From the NCBI GenBank assembly GCA_950295325.1, contig OX485809.1, forward strand, positions 37,949,081 through 38,013,080: a stretch of DNA of 64,000 nucleotides. Reading direction: 5' to 3'. The DNA is from Polytrichum commune. Taxonomy: Eukaryota; Streptophyta; Polytrichopsida; Polytrichales; Polytrichaceae. Positions within the stretch are counted from its first letter, which is position 1; each line of letters starts with the position of its first letter. The notes under the pieces were generated by a model. It was not told where the DNA came from. It saw only the letters and a program-made list of their open reading frames with translations, and did not search any database. Below, piece after piece: positions 34,700 to 47,740 of the stretch. The position numbers were made by a program, and so were the translations under genes.

Positions 34700-36058
34700 A
34701 GTGGACTTAAACCTCAACCACAACCACACCTAGTTGAGTACTTGTGTAGAAATTCCCTTTCACATTTTTTTGAAGTTTTCCTCCATTCTAATAAAGTGCC
34801 ATTAAAAGTTAATGAAAGCCTTCCATCTACCAAATTTCATGTTTGAGAGAGCTTTTGGGTTGTTTCTACAAGTTGGCACGTAATTATACTAAATGTTGTA
34901 TTTAGTGTCACTCACTATTCGAAATTACACAATGCTATAATTGTTAAGTTCACATCTTTTTTGTATGTCAACAAAGGCCAAATTGGTTGTTTGGACATTG
35001 TAGAAAATTTAACATATATACTTGGTTAAAAAACATTAATAATAAAAAGATATAGCATCTTGTAGCTCCAAATAGTAAGTGACACTAAATGTAATGTTTA
35101 GTGTAATGTTTAGCAATTGGGTGGGGGTTGGGTGTTTCTATAATTCTCAATACTTGTTAGTTTAATTTAGTCAAGAGAAAGGTTGTCATAAATAAGAGAC
35201 GATTGACCCTTGATCAAAGCCAAAAACTTATATTTAAACCCAAGCCAAGTTTACGAAGCATGGCTTAGGGACAAATGCTAACCTATTGCTTTGTGTAAAA
35301 GGTGGCAAGTAGTTTGATGTTTTGGAGGCGTCGTTTCTTTAGCACATTTAAGGTGAGATACTTAAGGGCGTTGATGAAGTTTCGCAAACATCTCCCCCCA
35401 CTCCTACTACAAATGTGGTGAGGTGGACAATCCACCCCTTGCCTTTCAAGGTGTCAATTAGCATTTGGTATTTGATATGTATTTGTCTTATTGTATCTTT
35501 AGGGATGTTGTCATGGCAAATCTCATAGGCCACTCACCGGTTGGGCCACCAACAAATGGCTCCTACTAGCAGGGGCCACTTTTAGCTCCAATTTGACTAG
35601 TGAGAGCCACTGGATATAGGCAATTTTGGTAGAAATTGTTCACTAATGGCATGCACTAGTAAGTGTGGATGGGTTGTCAATGAATTGAATGTCGAGTGTA
35701 TTTATCAACATACTTAGGGACCTATATGATCACTTGAAAAGAAAACAATCTTCATGTTGATAATGAATAACATGTGAACTTATGAGCATAAATAATGATG
35801 AGGAGAATGGCTATGGTCTCGATTTGGCCCATTCACCAATCCTCTCATTCTATTTATCAATCACGTGCTCAAAACCTATCCTACAAGAAGCCAGATAATC
35901 ATAAGTAAGCAACATTGTCAAAGCATATACCTCAGGTAGTGTAAGTTAATATAGAGTTGAAGTTAGATGTTCCCACCCAGTGATGATTTTCATATGATAA
36001 TGTTTAGGTTTTGGGATGTGATCAAATTTTTCTTATATATATGCCTATGGATGTGTAA

Positions 36059-36094
<36 letters not shown>

Positions 36095-37289
36095 GCACAT
36101 GTTGTTACAAAATTCTATTGTATTGAAATTACAAAAAAATACAAACAAAAACTTTCACAATTTCAACTTTGTGATATATGGAACCAACAACAAAAATTCA
36201 ATGGCCAAATTACTTGACTATCACTTATCCATGTAGTTTCTTACAAAAAGTAAGCACGTAATCTTAAGTTGTTGGTAAAAAAAATAAGCTTATGATGATA
36301 TATTACAATGTTGGTATAAAAAAATCAAAGGTAGAACAATAGTTTTAAAGTTAGAAAATTACGAGTATATCATACCACCATGTCATTTAATTGGGCCAAT
36401 TTGTCAACCCTTCATATTTCTACATATCAATATGACATTATCCCAATCAATTTCTTCAATAAGAAGTTCACTCCAATGCATCAAGTGGTTTCAATGCCAA
36501 ACAAGCTTGTAGATGGCTCTTGATCAAATTTTTCTTGGAGATATCTCACTCTCACATAATTTACACTAGAATGTAATACTAGCACTCATTGTCAAAGTTT
36601 GTGTAAGCTTGGCCAATTGGTGAACCACTCACGGTAGCATAGTCTTAATGGGCTTCATCGTTTGTCCCCTTGATAAACACCTCACAACATGAATTTGTAG
36701 CACAACCAAAGGATCTTGTGCAAACTCCTTCATTGAGTTGTTCAACTTTCGTCTATGATTTGATGAGTGACCCACCCACATGTAGGCCTAGTGAGCAGAA
36801 TATAAAATCTCAATAACTATGGCGTATCTCTAGTAACATGACTTTCTAGTTGCCAAAGTCTCTTTGCCTGTGAAGAGGGGACACGGGCAAAGTGCGGAAG
36901 GTTGGTTGGGGCATGATTTGGGCTACGGTGAAAATGTTTTACATTGAACTAAGGTAAGTAGGTCTTAAACGGACAATTTTCTTTGCACCCCCATTTCTCG
37001 TAAAATATGAAACACGCATTTAGTGCAAGATGATTATCAAATCCAACTCCTGCCCGTAGTCACTTTCCTCAAATAAATTGGAGTTTTTATGAATATCCTT
37101 CATTGTCAAAGTGGAAATTCTTTGAGTTATTACATGGCCATATAGGCTACCTCTCTATTTAAAGTTGATTGTTGATTGTTGTATCTAGAAACGTTAACAA
37201 ACTTTGAAGACGTTGGCAATTTCTTTTCAACACATGGTTTTTTGGGTGTCTATTCTTAGATTTACACCCAATCATACACCACTCAAATA
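34700..37289. other. Non-genic AT-rich stretch
   Basis: No gene was recognised. It contains an (AT)n microsatellite of about 30 bases at 36061-36090. Confidence 0.5.
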
Positions 37290-37560
37290 TAAAGAGATGC
37301 ATGTGTTATTCTGTTACTTTCTTTATTCATACACCTATATTTTATTGCTTTGTGATTCGATGAGAATGAAATAACCAACATAGTCACCAGAAGACACATA
37401 TGTGAAAGAGATTGGACAAAAACTTTAATTTGTTTATTAACTACTCCACACTCAATAGTGAACACAGATGGGAGACTCATGAAATCATTTAAGGGATCAA
37501 CAAGCAATGTGCAAATAACCATGGTCCATAACCACATCGGATACTTGTTGATGCACCATA
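37290..37560 (+). repeat. Dispersed repeat P, copy 1
   Basis: It shares ordered blocks with 48300-48590 and 51400-51690 in the same orientation. Examples are AGAGATTGGAC, then ACTCCACACTCAATAGTGAACAC, then TGGGAGGA-like sequence and CAATGTGCA/CATGCAC. It is non-coding. Confidence 0.5.
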
Positions 37561-38970
37561 GTCGATTTGCCAATGTGTGAGGCCAAACCCACCACCCTTA
37601 AGCGTCCTAGTCCGGGTGATGGTTTTGAGAATCACATTCACTTCATAACACCATAATGTGAATTGCTATGTGGCTCCCATGTCCAAGGTACTCACTTCAT
37701 CGTAACTCAACTTACTTTATTATTTGGAGCCTCTTGGCTCGTGGTGGAAGTTGATTTTTCAAGGGTCCAACCCGCAGCCTTGGCCACACATGCCCTTAAA
37801 GAGATTCTCCTTGCACCCTTTAGCCTAACCTCCTTTGTCTTGCCATCGCGGGGGTCCTCCACCTTCTCCATTGATTATGTATGTGATTTATTTCAACCAA
37901 AAGACTGCAAGTGTTTAAAAACACTCACCTCAATGGTCCATCATTAATACATTCAAAAAGTCACACACAACCCTACCTAGTCTAATGAATCCCAACCCTT
38001 TCCTAAGATCTAGGATGGCCTACAATAGTCTAGTGTGATTTAAATTAATTTTCGGGCTAAACAACTAAGTTGCTAGGCCTTGTTTAATTACTTGCACTCC
38101 CACAGGGTCAGCTGGCACTTGTGCTGGCTTTGGCTACAGAACTGGTTACTGTGCTGGCTTCGGCCCTGAACTGGTTACTGTGTTGGCTTCGGCCCTGAAT
38201 CAGCTATGAGCTGCCCTCAATAAGCAACCCTAGGTGCTAATCAAGCATTCAACTAACACCCTTCTTTCTGCACTTAGCAAAAATGAACTAACTTACCCCG
38301 CTAATGAACTAATCTAACACACAACTACTCTAAGAGCTACTTAATCCACACACCTTGTCTCAAGCTCTAAGAGCTCCCCCCCTTGAGAGATAATGAGAGA
38401 GAGCAAAAATGAGAGAGGGAAGCCTTAAGTAGCAAAGAGAGAGAGAGGTCATGAGGTAAGGATAGGGTGAGAGGATTAGCACCTCCAATCACAACCCCTT
38501 AATCCCTTCCTTCTAAGTAGGGACTCATTCCATCCACAAAGCTCTTACATTCCTAAATCAACAAGGTGGATCCTAATGTGGGCATTTAACCCGCGGAGCT
38601 CACCTTGCCTCACCTTACTCCATACTCACCTAGTCAAGGCATCACTTATTGAACTTAAACCTTGAAACAATCACACAACACCACCTAATGTCCAAACTTA
38701 AATCCACACCACACTTCACTCTTTTTATATTTTTGTGAACAATCATAACACTTCAAAGTCTAACTAAAATTGGTTTCAAAGAGTTAATCACCACATGTGG
38801 GCACCATTTTGGGCTCACACAATGGAACAAAAGTCATGTTATGTAAACCTATTCGATAGAAGTTGGAGAACATGAAAAACAAATAGAACGCCCACATCCC
38901 TTAGTTGCATGTTTTAGAACAATGTGCCCAATTAAGCAAAAAGTCTACCTTCTCATCCTTTTTCAAAATA
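37561..38970. other. Non-genic stretch with a 35-bp tandem repeat
   Basis: 38122-38205 has just over two tandem copies of a ~35-bp unit containing TGTGCTGGCTTCGGCCCTGA. 38380-38460 is purine-rich (GAGAGA). 38860-38895 matches 51715-51755, linking it to repeat P. Confidence 0.45.
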
Positions 38971-39444
38971 CACCCTAAACTTTGTAATATCAATCTCCAT
39001 AATGTCACACACTCTCTAATATCCCAAAACCCTAGGGAACATATGTTCGTAGTTCAAATCTGACTCCATACCATCACATTTCTCTCCCTTATATGACAAA
39101 TTTTGTCATTAATGCACACCACCAAAGAAGTCAACCACACCCTTGCATTGCGCCATGTGTCAACATGTGGAATGTCACCTTCTTCTTCTTCTTCTTCTTC
39201 TACTTGTTAAATGTTGATGCATGTGTCCGCCACATCACCCGGGAAGGCCAAGTGGAGTGGACCACACTTGTGTAGGTGACAGGGGAACGAATTCAAATTG
39301 TCCTCACATCTCCTTTGTGTTATTCCATAATGTCATATGCTACACTAATTTTATAATATCACACATCCATGTTAACACTACAAAACTCCGTAATATCACG
39401 TGCACTTTGGTTGCCACAGGTGTGATACTACGGAGTTTAGAGTG
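38971..39444 (+). mobile_element. 474-bp TIR element, CACYCTAAACTCCG family, copy B
   Basis: It begins CACCCTAAACTTTGTAATATCA and ends in the inverted form of CACTCTAAACTCCGTAGTATCA. TA flanks both sides. It is full-length similar to 24891-25371, including a (CTT)n tract at 39180-39200. Confidence 0.72.
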
Positions 39445-39759
39445 TACATGGAAGGGTAGAGGGACAAAGACAAACTGTTTTTGGGACCCACAGCTTTTCT
39501 GATTTGATGTCCGGGACCTGAACTGTTTCCAGATTTTAGGTTTTGAGACTTTTTCCAAATTTTTATTGTTGTCGTAGTCATCGTCATCAATTGAACGTTT
39601 GGGAACTTGTAGGATGACAAAAGGAAAAAAAATCAGTAAAATCAACTTACTACAGTACACTAAATATATCGTATTTACTGTCACTTACTAGTTGGAATAA
39701 TACGTGATATACAGTAAATGATTGTAGCATTGTGTAATTTCTAATATCAAGTGACCTAA

Positions 39760-40615
39760 GTGGTTGTTTACACCATGGACCATGAAGTAGTCTCAAGACT
39801 ATAAAATATGCGATTGGCTATTGAACTCATATCGGGACCATTTCGGTTTACACCAAGAGAAAAATGTTAGAGTGACCATGAAGTTCGAGGTCCCCAAAAG
39901 ACGTATTTTTAAAGCCTACATTATCCACTGACATGGTCCAACATGTATTGCCGTGGGAGAGGCAAAAGAGGTGTTCTAGTAGAAAAAAGACAAGGGCCCA
40001 TGGTAGAGAAATATTGTTAAAAAAATAATTTAATGAAATTTTTTTGGGAGAGAGAAGACAAACACAAGAGAAGACAAAAGCATGGTCAAACTTGGTTTTT
40101 ATTGTTATTATTAATTTATAAATTTAATAAAATTTCCGAAACTGCCTTTCTTGGACATATATTAAAAAAATAAGCACATTCATTTTTTGGTGCATGGTCA
40201 TCATTCCTTTTAGTCCACATTCAGTTTACACCTAATAAGGGGTCCAAAGACTTTGTAAACTGATATTATCTAAGAAACCGGACCACGGAAAAGGCCATCT
40301 TCGATGGCGCATGGTGTAGAGCGGGTGGGTCTAAATACCCCCATCGAGCGTGGCTTGGAGGCCAGGTTCAGTGGGGTTCATTTTTCTGGCCCTCCCCGTT
40401 TTGGCCCCTTGGGGATTTTTTTTGGTTTTTTTTTGCTAAATTTGGGTCCTGCGGCCCCAAATTACTCTAGGAAGCCCCCTATGAGATCAAGTAAGGCCCC
40501 ACCCAATTAAAAAAATAGGGGGCAGGTTTTACCCCACCCCTGCCACCCCCTCCCGAATCTGGCCTCCGAGCCACGCTTGATGGGGGTATTTAGACAGATC
40601 CGTGTAGAGCGGCCC
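39760..40615 (+). mobile_element. Non-autonomous PIF/Harbinger derivative with nested MITE
   Basis: The left end is GTGGTTGTTTACACCATGGA. The right end GGCCC lies at 40611-40615, after a 279-bp insertion. TAA flanks both sides (39757-39759 and 40616-40618). Without the insertion and its 9-bp duplication the element is about 568 bp. Its body follows the two terminal regions of the 5.45 kb Harbinger element almost end to end, so it is an internal-deletion derivative. Confidence 0.83.
40323..40601 (+). mobile_element. 279-bp Mutator-like MITE (9-bp TSD) nested in Harbinger copy
   Basis: The inverted ends share CTAAATACCCCCATC and AGCGTGGCT, for about 43 bp of terminal repeat. A perfect 9-bp duplication, GTGTAGAGC, flanks it (40314-40322 and 40602-40610), the length typical of Mutator-like elements. 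It sits 13 bp inside the right end of the Harbinger derivative, so it is the younger insertion. Confidence 0.85.
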
Positions 40616-40618
40616 TAA

Positions 40619-41880
40619 ACACAATACATGTAGTAGTGTAGTTCCCGCTTGTTCGTTCGTTTGTTCATTCATTCCCTCATGCATCGATGGTTGTTGGAGG
40701 GTGGCCATGAAATGAAGAGGAGAGCAAGCAAGGGCAGTAATGAGGGGCGTCGCCTTTACTCCCACTAGCTGAGCCAGCCATTTATTAGCCTACCACTCTT
40801 GTAGGCGGGGCTGGCTTAATTAAGAGCCCGAAAGCGCCCGCAGCCACAAGTAAGTCATCAGGGCCGGACTCTAGTGTGACGATGATCAGTACTACACTAT
40901 GACCAAAAGTTAGTTGGCCAGATATGGCTGCGGCAGGTGGGCTAATCTTGCGAGATTTGCTGCCTCCACCAAGCTTCAGAGGCGATGCAGGGATCCTCCA
41001 TGTGCTGCTATCTAATGCACCTCGCTCATGCCATCTCTAACTTTTAGCAGCACCCCATCTTGCATACCATACTTAGAATGTGCGCACTGTTCTCGGTGCC
41101 AAACCACAGCTTTCGGGAACAAGTTAAGGCTCGCTGATTTTCGGTAGCGGATGGGGTTAGATGACTCATGATTCTAGGCTGGGTGCTTCTTGAGACTGTA
41201 GGTGGAATCTAGGTTGTCTGTGGATCTTCAGACTCATCAAGTTTGGACTAAACTTAGTGTTCCGGATTTCCATGACTATGTAGTGGGCTTTTCGGTGCGG
41301 TAGTACTGTAGTTTATCACAAGTGTTTGGGACACAGTAGCCCTGGATATCATCATCCGAAGGTGGTATCAGCAATTTGGAGCATTGAGAGATCATGCGGC
41401 AGACTCGCCTGATTAAAATTGAGGTAACTTACAGATCAGTCTGCAGGTTGATGAGTTGAAAGCCGAGTGTCGGTGTTTACCACTGATACGGGGAGGCTGG
41501 AATGAGAAAACATTGGCATTGGGCGGGAGGAGCAGCATCAGCAGCCTCCTCACCAAGTTTCGGAGCCATTGCAGGAATTGATCCCCGCTTTCGCCGCCCC
41601 GCTTTTCATTCTAACTGGATTTGATGCGGGGCTCGTCACTGTTTTCCAGTGGATGTGGATGGACTTTAAGATAAGTGTCGCCGAGGGGTGGGTTTCCAAC
41701 GGTGGGTTTGTTTTGATTGATGTTGGGCTGATTTGAGAGTGGGAGTGAGAGTGAGAGGGAGGCATGTGGTGGTGCAAGTGTTGTTGCAATGTGGGGTTAC
41801 GGGAGCTACCGGAGGTGAAGGAGTGATCAGGGACACACAACAGATTAAATTCTGGGTGAGGGATTGTTAGACCCGGAGCG
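40619..41880 (+). promoter_or_regulatory. Upstream region / 5' UTR of DUF688-type gene
   Basis: This 1.26 kb stretch between the Harbinger copy and the start codon has a more balanced base composition than the repeats around it. It should hold the promoter and 5' UTR. I could not pick a TATA box or start site with confidence. Confidence 0.4.
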
Positions 41881-44800
41881 ATGGGAGGATACAACAATGT
41901 GAGTGTGCAGGCGACAAATCCAGCTGCGCTGGAGAGCACAAGTAGCTCGAAAGGTTCGAATGCTCCTCTGCGACGAAACAGCTCAGGGAAAGTGTGGCGA
42001 AGCTCGAAGAAGCGTGTGTGTGTGGAAGGCTCCGATCTCATGGAATTCTTCTCCATCAATGTGCCTGCAATTGAGAATCCCTCGTTCATGGGGGCTGCTG
42101 CTGGGGACTCGGTGAAGAATGTGAAGTCTAGGTCATCATCACCGTTGCAGAGATCGGTGACAGCAGGGGTGCCCTCAAATCACTTCGGGGGGTTAGGTGG
42201 GACCAGCTTCCGGTCTGAGGACAGCGAGAGCTGCCTGGCCTTGTGGGAGGAGCCGAAGCAGGAAACAACTGTTGTGTACAGTGGCGAATCGGGATGGTTG
42301 AAGCTGGGATCGCAATCACCGTGGCGAGAGTCGGTGAGCAATGCGGTTCGCAAGTTCGAGAGCTTGTCGCAGGCTGTGGTGGGAAACAACAACAACAATA
42401 GTAATAATAATAATAACAAGGAGAAGCAGCTGCGGAGCTCATGGCGAACCGCCTCCTCCTCTTCGCCTCATCACCCTAACAACAGCAGCAGCAGCCCTCG
42501 TGCTTCTTTTCAAGACAGAGCTTCATTGAAGTTGGTTGGGGGGCCCCGATCACCCTGGCGAGACTTGATGACTTCGTCTTCTTCATCATCACCATCATCA
42601 TCATCTCCGAGGAGGTCCAGTGTCAATCTTGCGGAGGGTGCTGGGATTCCATCCACGTTGTCACGTCTCTCGCCCAGCTGTGAGCTCAACAATGCTAACA
42701 ATGATGCTACTGCCGCGGAAGCTCCGAAGCGAGCAGAGTTTCCGATTGCAAACGATGGGAGAATTAGGGAGAACAAGGATGAAGCGGCGGACGTGGCAAC
42801 AATTGCGAAAGCTGTGACTGTGATTCCATCGATGCAAAAGTTAGGAGGAGGTAGTTGTAGTGGAACGGACTGGACGGTTCCAGTGAGGATGCCAGCGATG
42901 GGGGCGGAAGCGGGTGAGGAAGCTTGTCAAAGTGAGGAGAATAAGAATTGCAATTTGGGGGGAGATGATGTTGTTGGTAGTAGTTCGAACAAGTGTTCGA
43001 AGGAGGTTAGGTCAGAGGATGAGACACCGCTGCGAGCTAGTGGGGCTATTCCTTTTGCTTGGGAAGACAAGCCTGGGACACCGAAGACGATTGCTGCGGC
43101 AGCCGAGCGAGCATTGTCGAGGAAATTCTCGAAGAACAGCGTGGAAGATTGTGTCGATCGTGGCGATTGTTCGGGGCCATTGAAAAGGTCGAGGTCCATG
43201 GACGAAGCTTTGTTCGGTGACTGCGCGAGCGAATTGTTGCAGGGCGGAGGAGGACAGCAGCAAGCCTACCCCTACCCCTTCTACGCAGGGAGCTTGACTC
43301 CGCAGCCGGTAAGCCACCGGTACTACCAGCAGATGAACAGCTTGAAAACTCGGTGCAGCTCCCGCTGTGGCTCGATTGATGGAGTTCGAGATGCAAGTGG
43401 GATAGATTTGGTGGCCTCGTCGGCTGCCAAGTTTCTGGAGGACGAGGGATGCCCATCCCCTGCTTTGGCACCCATCAAGACAGCAGGATCCGTGCCATTC
43501 CAGTGGGAAGAAGCTCCGGGTAAACCCTTGAAGGTTGATGACCAAACCCTGACCTCCGAATGCCAAAGCACACTCCAGCTTCCTCCTCGTCTTGCAGCAG
43601 CCTGCAATTCTCGCCACTCACCCTTGGTTGGGTTTTACAAGAGAGCTTCCCCTCAACACCAGGTCCAGAGCAAGGTTGTTCGCACTCCCAGGATGATGGT
43701 GAGGACCATGGAACCTGCCACGCTGATTAAGTCCAAATCTGTGGGTGAGGCCAGGAGGAGCCCTTTCCGCAAGGAATTGGAAGCCGCAAACCTTGTTAAT
43801 GTTGTGAAAAGATTGAACCTTCTTGCTGCAGCAGGGGACAGTACCAATTTGCCTTGCTCACCAACTAGCATCTTGCATGGCCCGGATGATTGTAGCCAGC
43901 CATCATCTTCTTCGAATCCTTCCTTGAGCTCGGAGTGCAATCTGCCCCTGATTGTAGCCACACCGAATTCCTTGTCTCGCTCCAGCTCTCACTCTAGCCT
44001 GTCGTTCGACTCGATGGAGAATGACTCTGACTTGATTAGCCCACCCTCCAGCCTCAGATCTCCGCTCCATGTGAACAAGACACGCAAGGATCATGGCAAC
44101 AATTACGAGCACGATGGCACACCCGAAAGCGTGAAAGCTTTACTCAAAATCTGCAAGAGTGGGAGCCGGTGGGTGAAAACCAAAAGGCAGCCGCCAAACA
44201 AGTTGGGCACAATCTACAGCCCCGAGGTTTGGTCACAATCTCCCAAACCAAGTGCAGCAACCAAAAAATCTCCTGGAGTAGTGTTGTTGAAGCAATCTTT
44301 GTTGCAACAGAAGAAGAAGTCGCCTTACGTGATGCCATCGGTTCTGTCTCCAAGCCGAGCTCCGAATCCAGACTTCTCAGCCCGCCTTGGTGGACGATTC
44401 TCTCCCCTCAAGGATCGATTGGTCTCTCGAAGCGATGCGAATGTGGAACCCCAATTCCAGTTTAGCTCTTGTGCTTCCCGAATCCTGCAGGACGACATGG
44501 GCGACCGATCTCCTGCGTACACCGCCACATTGGAGCTTCTGTCACCTGTCCACCGAACTTACACCAAGAGGAAAGTGCAAGCCAAGTCCAAGGTCCGAGC
44601 TGGCAGGCGATCCTCCAGAGGATTCCGACTGCGAACCCAATTCCTTGTGAGCATCTGTTGTTATTGCACTCCCTATTAGAACAGTTGCTTCCAAATCACT
44701 TCTAAGACTTCTAATGGCTTGATGATTTTTTCTTTCACAAAGAAGGGAAACATGCTTGGAATGAGGGCATTGAGAGGAATTCTTGATACAATTTGTGTTA

Positions 44801-45791
44801 CAATTTGTGTTACAATTTGTGTTTGAATTAAGAAAAGATTTGCAATTTCAAATGTCATTCTTAGAACAAATAAGAAGCCATTAATCTAACCAGGGGTCAC
44901 CATCCAGGTTTAATCCATTTTTCTAAGGATCTTCTTAGAAATGATTTAGCAGCTCCAAATCAAGTTCTAAAGGTGACCCCTATGAGTGCTCCAGATAAGT
45001 TGCTCGGGAGTGCATGGTCGATCGATTGGAGATCATTGCCCATGTTTGCTCATCCCTCAGGGATTTGACTTATTCCTGACACTTTTTCTCTATGCAATTT
45101 GTATGTGCAGGTTCCCATGAGCAAAGCTTTGAAGAGATTCCTTGCATGGTGTGCTTGCTGTAGCTGCCCTAAGAAACTTAGGGTGATGAAACCGAAGTCA
45201 CCTTACCATCATGGCGACTACACACTCTCCCCTGCAGACTTCAGGTTCTGTAAGGTAACAATCATAACTCATCCATCTAACTTCCATTATGCTGGAATTG
45301 CAATCTCACATGCCTTCTTTTTAACTCTGATATTGCCACCAGCGTGAATTACAGTGTTGGCTTCATTTTTGAGATGGTCAAATTCTACATGTAGTCCCAA
45401 AACAGGTACTACGAGAATTAAAGGGGTCCTAAAGACTACTGCCTCTTTTTGAAGGTGAACACCTTGAATGAATGAATGAATGAACAAACAAACATGCATG
45501 GACAAGCTGGCCTACACCCATCTCCCCCAGGGGCAAGCCCCTACTTCCCACATGTTTGGTTGAAAATATCCGGGTGACCCAGATACCCCCACTATGATTG
45601 GGTGGACCATATGTGGTAGGGTGCACCGAAAATCAAGTGCTAGGAAGGTCACCCATCCAAATGCTTATTCCAGCCTTAAGGTGGCTTAACTTCAGGTTTT
45701 GATGAGATCTGAATCTGGATTTTGGCATCATTTTGTTTTGTCAATTGTGAATCTAAACTTCTAACATTTTTGCATTTGACAGCCAAACTGA
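41881..45791 (+). CDS. DUF688-type plant protein, three exons
   Basis: Proposed structure: exons 41881-44646, 45111-45254 and 45783-45791, giving about 972 residues. Both introns are GT-AG and phase 0 (donors at 44647 and 45255, acceptors ending 45110 and 45782). The second exon adds a basic Cys-rich stretch, 'LAWCACCSCPKKLRVMKPKS'. The last exon contributes only Pro-Asn-stop. If intron 1 is retained the protein stops eight codons after 44652-44679. Two copies of the family's hallmark are visible: 'IPFAWEDKPGTPK' at residues 390-402 and 'VPFQWEEAPGKP' at 538-549. Ser-, Asn- and Gln-rich low-complexity tracts are abundant, for example Asn runs near residues 170-180 and Ser runs near 200-245. 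No membrane segment or signal peptide is seen. DUF688 proteins have no established biochemical role, so function is not assigned. The start is the first ATG of the long frame. Codon usage is GC-richer than the surroundings. Confidence 0.88.
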
Positions 45792-47740
45792 GGACCAGGA
45801 GCTCGTGGTGTATGTACTACTCCCAAAGCTTTGCCATCATGTAAAGCAATGAGGCTGAAGGTTCAGCTTTAAGTAAGAAAATTTGGGTTTTTGAAGTTTA
45901 TCAGTCGACATTCCAAGTTCCAACATCATTCTTCACAAGTGTTTATCCTTCGGCAACAAAGTGTTCCACCTGGAATTCTTCTTCAGCACATGCTATATAT
46001 GTGTTGTTGTGGGTTAAAAGAAATACTCACCTTCTGTAAGCTTTCAAGTGGCGACCCAAGATGTGAAGGAAACTGCCTGATCCTGTGCCATTACCTGAGC
46101 CCTTCCAGCCAGAAGCAATCCAACATACAGCACTGACATTGTACAATAGTGAAGTAGCATGGAAGAGGGCGGTGTACAAATCTTTGGTCACAACAGAGAA
46201 GAGGTTTTATCCTTAGAAATTTTGATACAGAACATGATGCTTTGAACAAAGGTGTCTATATATGAAATTACAACAAAAATTGTAGGTACTGCTTCTCTGC
46301 CTCCTCTACCTTATCTCCACCAGACTTCTTTCTTGTAAGTATCCAGACGTTCTTGTCAATTGCAACATTTCAATTTTCTATTCTACAGATTAGAGTTAAA
46401 ATTTAATATCACAATGACACGTGCAAGTCTCAAGATGTTCACAGGATCTCCGGCCAGCTTGGTTGAGTATCACAAAGCGCTCACTGAGGCCAGTCAGAGA
46501 AGAATTTTGAGCCTGAAGGAAGTGGGGTAGGTTGTTTAGGTGATTCGGATTAGATCAATGGCCTGCTGAAGTATTTGCATTCAAAGTGTCAAACCATAAA
46601 CAAAGTATATGTTTGCGTAGTGTTGAGATGACATGGTTGATGTACACACATGCTTGAAAGAGTCCTCAAAATAGAGGGTCTGTAATTTTGTTTTTCTTTA
46701 AAAAAAAAAATTGCAAACTACAGCAACATCATGTAAGTTGATGCTTATGAGGCTTCATTCAGAGTGTTGTTTAGTAGTTACCAATGCACATCCTGGTTTT
46801 TGGAAGCTTGACATCAAGAACTCAAGGATGCTTTTGCTGAGGACATCAATGGAGCCTTTTTGAAGTAACTTATCAATTTGGATCTTCTTTGGATGTTTGA
46901 TTTCAACAACCAAAGCACTTAGGTGCTTTGGTTGGTGGCACCCAAGTGCCCAAATCAATGGTCCATTTATAAATCAATGAATGTATCACATTTATTCCAA
47001 AGTCACAAGAAATGTTGCTGAGCATCAGTTGGATTATGGTGTTCACATTGTCGGTATTGCAGAAAAAATTACAGTTTCACGAGGAACCAAAATGGCCTTT
47101 TATGTGAGGATACTGACCCAATCCTGAACTATATCTGAGGTCTACCAGCCTAAAAGCCTATATGGCACTGGCAAGCAAGATCTAAAGGCCTGTATACAAA
47201 AGCTTCAAGTGACAACTACAAGAAGATTCAGAATGAGCTAAATCTTAACAAAGGTGGTTAAAAAAAGAAGGTCGTTCAGTCTGGTGACACTTTGGACCCT
47301 AATTTCTCATCATTTTTCCAGGCAAATCATCTATCCTGTGAAGCATTTTCAACATGTGAAATGCCAACAAGAAAGGACTATGTGTAAAAGGAATTGATGA
47401 AAGTTGGTGACCCATGCGTCTTGGCAAGCTTGTAGCTTGAATTCAGGCATCCTCCATCAGGAAGGAAACTTGCAAAACAAAACTACAACTAACTACAAAC
47501 ATTCTTTCTGGTCACAATACATCAGAGTGTGTTTCTTAAGGCTGACATGTGAATAGGCAAGGTTCAGATTTTGATGTGTTATGTGCAGGAGATGAGGTGC
47601 AGTCATCATGTTTAGAATAATAACCTCTGGCTCACTATTGATGATTAATGTTAAAATCATAGCTTTCTCTAGTTCTTTGCTAGCTGATGTTACAAACTCT
47701 ACTTGTTTGTGAAAGAATTTGGCGGTTTCATCTTAAATTG
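45792..47740. other. 3' region between the two genes
   Basis: Convergent genes end on both sides, so 3' UTRs and terminators of both should lie here. No further exon, RNA gene or delimitable transposon was recognised. Confidence 0.4.

Noticed and set aside
41368-41380. TGGTATCAG-like string resembling an LTR-element primer-binding site
   Set aside because: It is only a 9-base match, with no LTR next to it and no gag-pol frame; it lies in the promoter region of the DUF688-type gene.
42128-43617. Long minus-strand frames opposite the DUF688-type exon
   Set aside because: They are antisense shadows of a GC-richer coding exon with Ser/Asn repeats; no motif supports them.
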